Part shown: piece after piece, positions 6,424 through 12,337 of the stretch | How the letters are laid out: each line of letters starts with the position of its first letter | How positions within the stretch are numbered: position 1 is the stretch's first letter | Origin: DATLNF01 sp046590575 | GTDB taxonomy: Bacteria > Actinomycetota > Actinomycetes > BP-191 | Direction: 5' to 3' | Assembly (NCBI GenBank): GCA_046590575.1 | Contig: JBKJUS010000178.1 | Coordinates: 1-12,337 of the forward strand | DNA length: 12,337 nt | Translations under genes and position numbers: made by a program | Notes under the pieces: model-generated | Told to the model about the DNA's origin: nothing | The model's database searches: none | Seen by the model: the letters and a program-made list of their open reading frames with translations, nothing else

Positions 6424-8889
6424 TCAGTCGGCCTGCCGAGCCGTCAAGCGGACCGTAGAGATGGTGCCGGCGAGAACATCGCTGCGGCAGAACCGGTCGG
6501 TCACCCAGCCGCCGCCAGAGAAGAGCCTCGTCTGATCGGCGAAGTGCTTGCTGAGAGGGTTGGTCGACTGGGAGTAGGTCAGGATGGTGCGCGCGTCCGG
6601 GCAGCCTGTGCCGTTGAAGGCCACGGTCTGGATAAACGACGCTCCGTGCGCGAGTGGACCGACGTAGCCCTTGCTGGCGTTCCAGCCGGCCGCCACCGCG
6701 TTGAAGACACCGAGGCCGCCGGGACCACCGTGATAGCTCGTCTTCGTACCGTCCGGGCGCTCGTCGACCTGCCACTGCCCTAAGGGGTCATCGACCTTGA
6801 TCCCGGCGCCGGCCAGGTCGTTCAGCGCGTCGCCGAAAGCCTTCTGTACCGGCGGGTGTGCCGTGTTCAGGTCACGTGGGGTGTTGACCGGGTCGGCGAC
6901 AGAGAACTGCGTCTTCCAGATCGGGTTGGGCGCACTGGCCAAACCCACCGGGGTCGTCGACGCGGCGCGGGTCCAGAACCGGCGGAACAGCACAGCACCT
7001 CGCGAGGCGATCCCGTCGCGGCCGTCCCACTTGGCGAGGACGTCGCAGGCGTTACCGACAGCGACCGGACCCTTGTCCGACGGGGCGAACCCACCGGGAA
7101 ACCCCTGGCACATCTCGACGATGTCCTTGCGGGTCAGCTCAGCGGCGTGCTGCCGATTGCTGAAGAGCAAGTCCTGCATCTCCTGCCGGCTGATCGTGCC
7201 GCCGTTAGCAAGCGCCTCCTCGACCATCACCAGGCCCGACCTGGTACGGAGGGCCCGAGTGGTCCCTTCGTCGCCGATGATCTTGGCGAAGCCGGTCAGC
7301 GGCTGCCGCGGCTGCGAGAGCCAGTAGCTGTCGTTCGAGTTGGTGACGTAGTCCTTGCGGATCAGCGAGGGCATGTTCTTGGGCCCGAACGTGCCCGGCT
7401 GCAGCGCATCCGCGTCGACGCCCCACTCGCAAGCGCTTCGCGAGCCGTCGAGGACCGGCAACCGAAGGGCGGCGTACGTCGCCTGCCCGATCGCAGTGTT
7501 GCAGGTCAGCGCCTTCTCGTTGGTGACGTGCGGCGTCACCGAGATGTCGGCGTACAACGCATCGCCCTTGTCGTCGGCGGCGATCGTGTTGACCCACGGG
7601 ATGCCCTGGTTGCGCTTGAGGATCTCGAGGACCTCCCGAGAGCTCTGCGCCTGGTTGACCTCGAAGAAGTGGTTGAGATATCGGAAATTGGGGCCGTTCG
7701 CGTCGCCCATCGCGAAGGCCGTCGTCGGCGTCCACGGGAAGATCGGCAGACCGAGCAAGCTGGTCAGGATCGGCCCAAACCGCGTGCTGTAGAGGGTGCG
7801 GCTCTGCTTGTTGGTCTCGCCGGTGGAGACCGTGACGACCCGCGATGTCATCTCAGTGGGCTCGCCGTCGTACAAGTACGTCGTCGGCTTACCCGGCACG
7901 AGCGTCAGTTGAAATGGCGTGAAACGGAAGGCCGTCGACACCGTGTGGCTCCAGGCCATGTGCTGGGTGTGTCCGATCAGCACGAGCGGAACGCCGAGCA
8001 GGCTGCCGCCAGTGACGTCGAGCTTGCCCGGCACTGTGAGGTGCGCTTGGTAGAAGCGCTCGGAGCCCAGCCACGGGAAGTGCGGGTTGCCGAGCAACAG
8101 TCCGCGCTTGTTCGCGGTGCCCTCGCTGCCGATCGCGACCGCGTTGCTGCCGATCGCGAGGGTCTTCCACTGCTCCTCGAGCAGCCGCGCGGCGTCCTCG
8201 TCGCGGTACGTCGGCATCGGTGTCGGCGCGGATGGATGGGGGGGCTGCGCCTGCCCGATGCCGTCGATCGCGACCCCGCTGCTGGCCAGCAGCGCGAGCT
8301 GGAAGAAGCGCCGGTAGACGTCGATCTCCTCAATCGGATGCACCCACGGCTTGCCCTTGCAGGCGGGGTCGGTGACGCCGTTGGCCCCGCCGATGCGAGC
8401 GAGATAGGCGTTGTAGCCGGCCGCGTAGCCCTTGGCCAGGTGCTTGAGGTCATCGCCCGGGCCAAACGGCTTGGGCCGGGCGATCAGCTTCTCGATGCGC
8501 TGGTCGTCGTTGATCTGCTGGAAGAAGAAGTCGCTGGCCAGGTTGTTGACCGTCGCACCGTTACCGCGGAAGACGTAGCTGCCGGTCGGGGTGAAGTAAC
8601 GGCTGCGCTCGGCCCGGACCGTCGTGTAGGTGTCGGCCAACGTGCAGATCGTCTCGGCGGCCAACGTCTGCGCATAGCCGAAGCCGAGGCTCCCGAGGTC
8701 GTTGGCCTCGATGTGCGGGATCCCGTACTCGGTGAAGCGCACGGTTGCGTCGTAGCCAGCCTTGCCGATCTTCGTCTTGCCCTGACCCTTCGCCTTGCTT
8801 TTACCTCCGTGGTTGGGGTGGGCCAGCGCGCTCGGCGTCAGGGTCGCGGCGAGGACGGCGGCGAGCAGGATGGCCAGGCGACGAGGCAC
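6424..8889 (-). CDS. Secreted penicillin-acylase family Ntn-hydrolase (aculeacin A / AHL acylase-like)
   Basis: This is an 821-residue precursor that should be exported, cut autocatalytically and act as an amidase on acylated amines. I chose GTG 8889 because GGAG (8898-8895) sits five bases ahead of it and because the protein then starts directly with PRR and a hydrophobic core ending in SALA (cleavage near residue 23). An ATG at 8922 in the same frame is the alternative. Counting from the GTG, the beta-chain nucleophile is S248 in AIGSNAVA. H270 (GNPHFPW), V317 (SHTVS) and N517 (VTNSNDSYW) then fall at about beta positions 1, 23, 70 and 270, close to the Ser1/His23/Val70/Asn269 set of the AHL acylase PvdQ. 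The chemistry is therefore probably intact. Natural substrates may be lactones, lipopeptides or other acyl amides; sequence alone does not decide. Confidence 0.92.
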   Translation of the reverse strand: MPRRLAILLAAVLAATLTPSALAHPNHGGKSKAKGQGKTKIGKAGYDATVRFTEYGIPHIEANDLGSLGFGYAQTLAAETICTLADTYTTVRAERSRYFTPTGSYVFRGNGATVNNLASDFFFQQINDDQRIEKLIARPKPFGPGDDLKHLAKGYAAGYNAYLARIGGANGVTDPACKGKPWVHPIEEIDVYRRFFQLALLASSGVAIDGIGQAQPPHPSAPTPMPTYRDEDAARLLEEQWKTLAIGSNAVAIGSEGTANKRGLLLGNPHFPWLGSERFYQAHLTVPGKLDVTGGSLLGVPLVLIGHTQHMAWSHTVSTAFRFTPFQLTLVPGKPTTYLYDGEPTEMTSRVVTVSTGETNKQSRTLYSTRFGPILTSLLGLPIFPWTPTTAFAMGDANGPNFRYLNHFFEVNQAQSSREVLEILKRNQGIPWVNTIAADDKGDALYADISVTPHVTNEKALTCNTAIGQATYAALRLPVLDGSRSACEWGVDADALQPGTFGPKNMPSLIRKDYVTNSNDSYWLSQPRQPLTGFAKIIGDEGTTRALRTRSGLVMVEEALANGGTISRQEMQDLLFSNRQHAAELTRKDIVEMCQGFPGGFAPSDKGPVAVGNACDVLAKWDGRDGIASRGAVLFRRFWTRAASTTPVGLASAPNPIWKTQFSVADPVNTPRDLNTAHPPVQKAFGDALNDLAGAGIKVDDPLGQWQVDERPDGTKTSYHGGPGGLGVFNAVAAGWNASKGYVGPLAHGASFIQTVAFNGTGCPDARTILTYSQSTNPLSKHFADQTRLFSGGGWVTDRFCRSDVLAGTISTVRLTARQAD

Positions 8890-8936
8890 GGGCGCTCCAG
8901 GAGGAGGCGGGGGTGTTGTCATGAGTTTTCGACGCC

Positions 8937-8984
8937 TGCGGCAGAACCTCCTTCTGTAGTCTGGTCACCCTTGCGGAGAACCTC
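8937..8984. repeat. Imperfect direct repeat in the acylase/amidase divergent region
   Basis: TGCGGCAGAACCTC (8937-8950) recurs as TGCGGAGAACCTC (8972-8984), differing by one inserted base. The AGAACCTC cores are 34 bases apart, roughly three helical turns. The pair sits between the start of the acylase gene and the ATG of the amidase gene, so it could be a shared operator. No known regulator motif is recognised. Confidence 0.45.
8942..8956 (-). promoter_or_regulatory. Hairpin with a Shine-Dalgarno-like loop upstream of the acylase gene
   Basis: On the minus strand CAGAA-GGAGG-TTCTG forms a 5-bp stem with the ribosome-binding core GGAGG in its loop. It ends 24 bases before ATG 8922 and 57 before GTG 8889, too far for normal initiation at either, and no ATG, GTG or TTG lies at proper spacing. 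It may be chance, a relic or a leader control element. Confidence 0.3.
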
Positions 8985-9000
8985 ACGTAGGGTCGAGGTC

Positions 9001-11289
9001 ATGCGTCCCTCGACCGGTCCCGGTCTTTCCTTCCCCCGCGCGGCGGGTCGTCTCGTCGTGGTGCTCCTCGGCCTACTGGCCACCCTTTCGCCGCTACCGG
9101 CGGGCGCCGGTACCCGCCTCGTCGTGAGCACCCGGATCGACACGACGACGCTCCCGACGATGTCCAGCGTCGCCACGGCGGCGCTGCCCTCGACCGCGCG
9201 CTTCGTCGCGGTGTCCTGGCTCGGTGACCACGATGCCCAGGTTGGAATTTCTGGCACCTCCAACGGCACGACGTACGGCGTCTCGCGCGATGTCGGGCGC
9301 GACGGCGTCGAGGTGGACGGTGACCCGCGAACCTGGTCGGCACTGGTCTACCTTCCCGGTGCCGTGGCCGTCCGCATCGTGACAGATACCCCGCTCTCGG
9401 ACGTCGTCGTCACGTCTGTCGCCGACGTGGCACCGCGAACCGTCAGCACGTTCGGGATGCGCGTCGCGGTGGCCGCCGTACCGCAACCCGATGTCGTCAG
9501 CCGGGCCGAGTGGGGAGCGGACGAGTCTCTACGGAGCCAGACCTACGCCACCAATCCCGCCAACTTCCACCCGACACGCAAGCTGGTCGTACACCACACC
9601 GGAGACGACGCGACTGCAGTGCCGCCATCACCGGAAGAGCACATTCGCGCGATCTACCGCTTCCACTCCACCCCCACCTCGCAGGGCGGCCGGGGATTCT
9701 CCGATATCGGTTACAACTTCGTCGTCAGCGCTGACGGGCGGGTCTTTGAGGGGCGCTATGCGCGCACCTACTCCCCCGGAGAGGAGCCGACCGGCGAGGA
9801 CACTGCGCAGCGGGGCGTTACCGGCGCGCACGCCGCCAACTTCAACGCGGGCACTATGGGGGTAGCCCTACTCGGGAACTTCGTCGGGGTCGAGCCGTCG
9901 TCCGCTGCAGTGTCGGCGGTCGTGGACCTGCTCGCATGGAAAGCTGAGCGACATGGCATCGACCCTCTCGGCACCGACTTCTATGACAACCCGGCGAGCA
10001 GCACCGACACCCCACGGTCCTTCCCCAACATCGCCGGCCATCGCGACATCGGCTCGACCGAATGTCCCGGCGGTTTGCTCTACGCGCTGCTCCCGTCGGT
10101 TCGTCAGCGCGTCGCGGAGCGCATCGCGACAGGGGGCGGCGTGCCGACCCCCGCTCCCACTCCTGGTCCGCCGCCGGGCGGCCGGCTGACGGCCGTGTCA
10201 CCGACCCGGCTGCTCGACACGCGCGAAGTCGGGGGGGCGATCGCGGGCGGCACGTCCCGGTCGATGCTCGTCGCTGGACGCGCGGGCCTGCCGTCGTCCG
10301 GACTGCGTGCAGTCGTGATGAACGTCACCGCCATCGAGCCCACCCGGGCTGGTTTCCTGACCGTGTTCCCCGGCGGCACAACACGCCCCCAAGCCAGCAA
10401 TCTCAACTTCGTGGCCGGTCAAGTGGTGCCCAACCTGGTCACCGTGGGGGTTGCTCAGGACGGCACGGTCTCGCTGTACAACTCCGCTGGCTCGACGCAC
10501 GTCGCCGCCGACGTCGTCGGTTGGTACGGCGACGAGTCGGTCCAGACGGGATCACTGTTCACCTCGTCACCGCCCAGCCGTCTGCTCGACACCCGTGAAA
10601 CCTCCGGCGGCGGACCGGTCGGTCCGGGCGCAACCCGCGACCTCGTTGTCACGGGCACCTTCGGCATCCCGGCAACCGGAGTCGACGCGGTAGTGCTCAA
10701 CGTGACCGCCATCTCCCCGACCCGCAGGGGTTTCGTCACCGTCTACCCAGCGGGCGCTGACCGCCCGGTGACGTCCAGCCTGAACTTCACGGCAGGCGAC
10801 GTACGACCCAACCTCGTCTTGGCCAAGGTGAGCGCTGACGGCCGCGTCTCTTTCTACAACCAGAGCGGCAGCACCCAGCTCGCCGTCGATGCGGTGGGCT
10901 GGTTCGGGACACCCGAGGCCACACCGGCCCGTGGCCGTTTCACAGCTCTTGCGCCGCGGCGGGCGCTCGACACCCGGGACTCGACGGCGCTGTCACCGGG
11001 CGAGACGCGCCGGCTGATCCTGGCGGGGACGGCCGGCCTGCCGTCGACCGGGCTCAGCGCAGTACTTCTCAACGTCACCGTGACTGACCCAACGGCATCG
11101 GGTTTTCTCACCGTCCACCCCGGTGGCACAACGCCACCCACGGCGAGCAACCTCAACTTCGTCACCGGGCAGAGCGTGCCCAACGCAGTAGTGGTGGGCG
11201 TCAGTGATGCGGGCGCGATCGAGATCACCAACTCAAGCGGTACGACGCACGTCATCGTCGACGTAGCAGGCTGGTTCTCCCGGGATTGA
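9001..11289 (+). CDS. Secreted N-acetylmuramoyl-L-alanine amidase (PGRP/Amidase_2) with three C-terminal repeats
   Basis: This 762-residue protein should cut the amide bond between N-acetylmuramic acid and the stem peptide outside the membrane. It has a signal sequence (about 14-36, ending PAGAG), a beta-rich N-terminal region (about 40-160) and a PGRP/Amidase_2 domain (about 163-372). The zinc ligands are H198 in VVHHTG, H347 in AGHRD and C355 in GSTECPG; the eight-residue His-Cys spacing equals that of T7 lysozyme. A PTPAPTPGPPPGG linker (about 382-394) leads to three repeats of about 115 residues. The reading frame is open far upstream of 9001, but that part runs antisense to the acylase gene and shows no protein features. 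I chose ATG 9001 because the signal sequence begins there. TAGGGT (8988-8993) lies seven bases ahead and could drive a leaderless mRNA; GAGG at 8995-8998 is too close to act well as a ribosome site. Confidence 0.92.
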   Translation: MRPSTGPGLSFPRAAGRLVVVLLGLLATLSPLPAGAGTRLVVSTRIDTTTLPTMSSVATAALPSTARFVAVSWLGDHDAQVGISGTSNGTTYGVSRDVGRDGVEVDGDPRTWSALVYLPGAVAVRIVTDTPLSDVVVTSVADVAPRTVSTFGMRVAVAAVPQPDVVSRAEWGADESLRSQTYATNPANFHPTRKLVVHHTGDDATAVPPSPEEHIRAIYRFHSTPTSQGGRGFSDIGYNFVVSADGRVFEGRYARTYSPGEEPTGEDTAQRGVTGAHAANFNAGTMGVALLGNFVGVEPSSAAVSAVVDLLAWKAERHGIDPLGTDFYDNPASSTDTPRSFPNIAGHRDIGSTECPGGLLYALLPSVRQRVAERIATGGGVPTPAPTPGPPPGGRLTAVSPTRLLDTREVGGAIAGGTSRSMLVAGRAGLPSSGLRAVVMNVTAIEPTRAGFLTVFPGGTTRPQASNLNFVAGQVVPNLVTVGVAQDGTVSLYNSAGSTHVAADVVGWYGDESVQTGSLFTSSPPSRLLDTRETSGGGPVGPGATRDLVVTGTFGIPATGVDAVVLNVTAISPTRRGFVTVYPAGADRPVTSSLNFTAGDVRPNLVLAKVSADGRVSFYNQSGSTQLAVDAVGWFGTPEATPARGRFTALAPRRALDTRDSTALSPGETRRLILAGTAGLPSTGLSAVLLNVTVTDPTASGFLTVHPGGTTPPTASNLNFVTGQSVPNAVVVGVSDAGAIEITNSSGTTHVIVDVAGWFSRD
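10183..10530 (+). repeat. Amidase C-terminal repeat 1 (protein repeat)
   Basis: Residues about 395-510 follow the pattern SPTRLLDTRE, GLPSSGLRAVVMNVTA, GFLTVFPGGTTRP, ASNLNFVAGQ, VSLYNSAGSTHVAAD and VVGWYG. Such modules are common at the ends of secreted actinobacterial proteins and are probably beta-rich; a role in cell-wall or carbohydrate binding is inferred only. Confidence 0.8.
10552..10908 (+). repeat. Amidase C-terminal repeat 2 (protein repeat)
   Basis: Residues about 518-636 repeat the same pattern: SRLLDTRE, GIPATGVDAVVLNVTA, GFVTVYPAGADRP, SSLNFTAGD, VSFYNQSGSTQLAVD and AVGWFG. It carries an extra short GGGPVGPG turn after LLDTRE. Confidence 0.8.
10936..11280 (+). repeat. Amidase C-terminal repeat 3 (protein repeat)
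   Basis: Residues about 646-760 repeat the pattern as RRALDTRD, GLPSTGLSAVLLNVTV, GFLTVHPGGTTPP, ASNLNFVTGQ, IEITNSSGTTHVIVD and VAGWFS. This copy ends almost exactly at the protein C-terminus and is the most diverged at its start (ALDTRD in place of LLDTRE). Confidence 0.8.
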
Positions 11290-11309
11290 GAGCCCGGGTG
11301 CACCGCCGC

Positions 11310-11321
11310 CCCGACGTCGGG
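11310..11321 (+). terminator. Possible terminator hairpin after the amidase gene
   Basis: CCCGACGTCGGG is a perfect palindrome 20 bases after the amidase stop, able to form a 4-bp GC stem with an ACGT loop. There is no T-run, so it is a weak candidate. Confidence 0.25.
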
Positions 11322-11341
11322 CGAGCACGCCGGAGTAAGAA

Positions 11342-11372
11342 TTCGAACGGTTCGGGAACCTGCTGGTAGCCT
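11342..11372 (+). promoter_or_regulatory. Candidate promoter of tRNA-Lys
   Basis: TTCGAA (11342-11347) and TAGCCT (11367-11372) are 19 bases apart, and the -10 is preceded by TGG, an extended -10 feature. Transcription would start some 15 bases before the mature tRNA. The -35 is weak and the spacer long. Confidence 0.35.
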
Positions 11373-11393
11373 GACGATCGCTTCATCGCTTAC

Positions 11394-11466
11394 GCGCCGT
11401 TAGCTCAATTGGCAGAGCAGCAGACTCTTAATCTGCGGGTTCGGGGTTCAAGTCCCTGACGGCGCA
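11394..11466 (+). tRNA. tRNA-Lys, anticodon CTT
   Basis: A complete 73-base cloverleaf can be folded by hand. The acceptor stem GCGCCGT pairs with ACGGCGC, the D-arm is GCTC-AATTGGCA-GAGC, the anticodon stem is GCAGA/TCTGC around CTCTTAA, and the T-arm is CGGGG-TTCAAGT-CCCTG. The discriminator is A at 11466. The anticodon CTT (11427-11429) reads AAG codons. The 3' CCA is not encoded (the genome reads CCC). Confidence 0.96.
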
Positions 11467-11480
11467 CCCGTCTGTGTGAC

Positions 11481-11630
11481 TTAGGTTGACTTGACGCTGT
11501 CGGAATGCGCGCCGGTTCCGGCCAGCTATCCGCCATCGACGAAGACCCACTCCTCCCGGATCGGGCGACTCTCGAACCAGCCGCGCGAAGTGTTGATCAG
11601 GTACGCACCGCGTTTCATCTGCCCGATCAG
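11481..11630 (-). pseudogene. Remnant of NAD-dependent formate dehydrogenase (C-terminal pieces)
   Basis: The minus strand reads LIGQMKRGAYLINTSRG, then directly WFESRPIREEWVFVDGG, then TAG, then LAGTGAHSDS and a TAA at 11483-11481. These three pieces match, in order, the conserved NTARG segment (FKRGAYIVNTARG), the segment FFEGRPIRDEYLIVQGG and the tail LAGTGAHSYS of bacterial formate dehydrogenase as I remember it. The stretch between NTARG and FFEGRPI, which holds the catalytic His in the intact enzyme, is missing, and an in-frame stop interrupts the tail, probably from a Lys AAG to TAG change. The N-terminal two thirds are absent. The remnant is in the same frame as the adjacent dienelactone-hydrolase gene and begins immediately after its TGA. 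It cannot encode a working enzyme. Confidence 0.82.
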
Positions 11631-12209
11631 TCAATGGCGGGCGGCGAGGAAGCCGAGCACCCGTCGCATCAGCAAGGTGGCTGCCTCGAGGTCGTAGGAC
11701 GGCAGCGAGCTGTCGGCGAAGAGGTGCTGGTCACCGGGATAGAGAAAGAGCTCCCCTTCGCCCGCCGCGGCCACCAGTGTCCGGGCGGCGTCGACGTCGC
11801 CCTCATCGGCGAAGTACGGGTCGGCATCCATCCCATGCACCTGGACGGGTACGCCGTCCGGCCAGGCGTCCCCGAATTCCGAGATCGGGAGGCACGCGTA
11901 GAGCAACAGCGCCCCCTCCGCGCCCGGTCGCGTCTGCGCGAGCTTCTGTGCCGGCATCACCCCGAGGGAGAAGCCGGCGTACACCAGCTCGGCCGGTAGC
12001 CCCTCGACGGCCCGCACGCCACGCTCCAACACCTCCCCGAACCCGATCTGCCGGGCGTAGCCGACGCCTTCCTCGACGGTGTCGAAGGTGCGACCGTCCA
12101 GCAGATCCGGCAGGTGCACGGTGTGTCCGCCCTGGCGCAGCTCGTCGGCGAAGGCGACGACACCGGGAGTCAGCCCCTGGGCGTGGTGGAACAGCACTAC
12201 CTCAGCCAT
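11631..12209 (-). CDS. Dienelactone hydrolase family alpha/beta-hydrolase
   Basis: This 192-residue compact alpha/beta-hydrolase probably acts in the cytoplasm on an ester or lactone. The nucleophile elbow is YAGFSLGVMPAQ with S81; the acid is D130 (or D128) in VHGMDADPYF; the base is H162 in YPGDQHLF. Classical dienelactone hydrolase uses Cys in a G-x-C-x-G elbow, so this member is a Ser variant and the chlorocatechol-pathway reaction should not be assumed. ATG 12209 is favoured over an upstream ATG at 12281 because GGGAGG lies five bases before it and because homologues start with a strand like AEVVLFHHAQG. No pathway neighbours are seen. The stop codon abuts the formate dehydrogenase remnant, so its 3' end may have been shaped by a rearrangement. 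Confidence 0.9.
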   Translation of the reverse strand: MAEVVLFHHAQGLTPGVVAFADELRQGGHTVHLPDLLDGRTFDTVEEGVGYARQIGFGEVLERGVRAVEGLPAELVYAGFSLGVMPAQKLAQTRPGAEGALLLYACLPISEFGDAWPDGVPVQVHGMDADPYFADEGDVDAARTLVAAAGEGELFLYPGDQHLFADSSLPSYDLEAATLLMRRVLGFLAARH

Positions 12210-12337
12210 GTCTTCCTCCCGAACGGAAGAGATCGAGCGGGTGATCACTCTAGGACTGCGTACAAGAGAGCTGGAACACAAGTAGATACCGGTCGGACCT
12301 AATCACTAGGCAGTGTTGTCATTCCGCCCTGCTCGTA
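12210..12337. other. Upstream region of the hydrolase gene, no gene seen
   Basis: These 128 bases hold the ribosome site of the hydrolase gene and a possible -10 TAGAGT on the minus strand without a convincing -35. On the minus strand the last 39 bases are open (ending at a TAG at 12301-12299) and could be the tail of a gene beyond the window, but 12 residues are too few to judge. Confidence 0.4.

Noticed and set aside
6856..9000. A 715-codon upstream extension of the amidase reading frame
   Set aside because: It lies fully antisense to the acylase gene, shows no motifs, and would bury the amidase signal sequence in the middle of the protein.
11343..11357. Second LexA-like box near the tRNA (TCGAAC and GTTCGG)
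   Set aside because: The half-sites are separated by one base instead of four, so LexA spacing is wrong; it is better read as part of the tRNA promoter region.
11394..11466. tRNA-Lys as an integration site of a mobile element
   Set aside because: No integrase, no repeat of the tRNA 3' end and no phage or plasmid genes are visible in the window; only the fdh remnant hints at past rearrangement.
1..12337. CRISPR array, toxin-antitoxin pair or defence island
   Set aside because: No regularly spaced repeats and no recognisable defence partners were found around the NYN or HNH genes; each stands alone.

Overview
This is a high-GC chromosomal window that reads as actinobacterial. The evidence is codon use with G or C at third positions, a DUF222/HNH '13E12-type' gene under a mycobacterial-type LexA box, likely leaderless starts, a secreted PGRP amidase with actinobacterial-style C-terminal repeats, and a tRNA-Lys without an encoded CCA. 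I cannot name the genus.

Layout, left to right. 1-372 (-) is the N-terminal part of a NYN-domain nuclease-like protein that runs off the window. 373-734 holds no gene I can support. 735-2096 (-) is a DUF222/HNH endonuclease whose ATG lies inside a perfect SOS box, with a good -35/-10 just upstream. 2244-4264 (-) is a probable two-gene unit: a double-GNAT acetyltransferase followed by a DUF1648-type membrane protein. 4381-6393 (+) is paaZ, the bifunctional phenylacetate ring-cleavage enzyme, without other paa genes nearby. 6424-8889 (-) is a secreted Ntn-hydrolase of the aculeacin A/AHL acylase clade, and 9001-11289 (+) is a secreted peptidoglycan amidase with three C-terminal repeats. These two diverge from a short shared control region. 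11394-11466 (+) is tRNA-Lys(CTT). 11481-11630 (-) is a decayed fragment of NAD-dependent formate dehydrogenase, lying in frame directly behind the stop of a dienelactone-hydrolase family gene at 11631-12209 (-).

Most genes look like independent transcription units of a stable chromosome. I see no CRISPR array, no insertion sequence, no phage module and no clear multi-gene defence system. The points most worth a second look are the SOS box placed on the HNH start codon, the formate dehydrogenase remnant beside the tRNA, and the divergent secreted acylase/amidase pair with its repeat-bearing intergenic region. I did not find a convincing new biological system.
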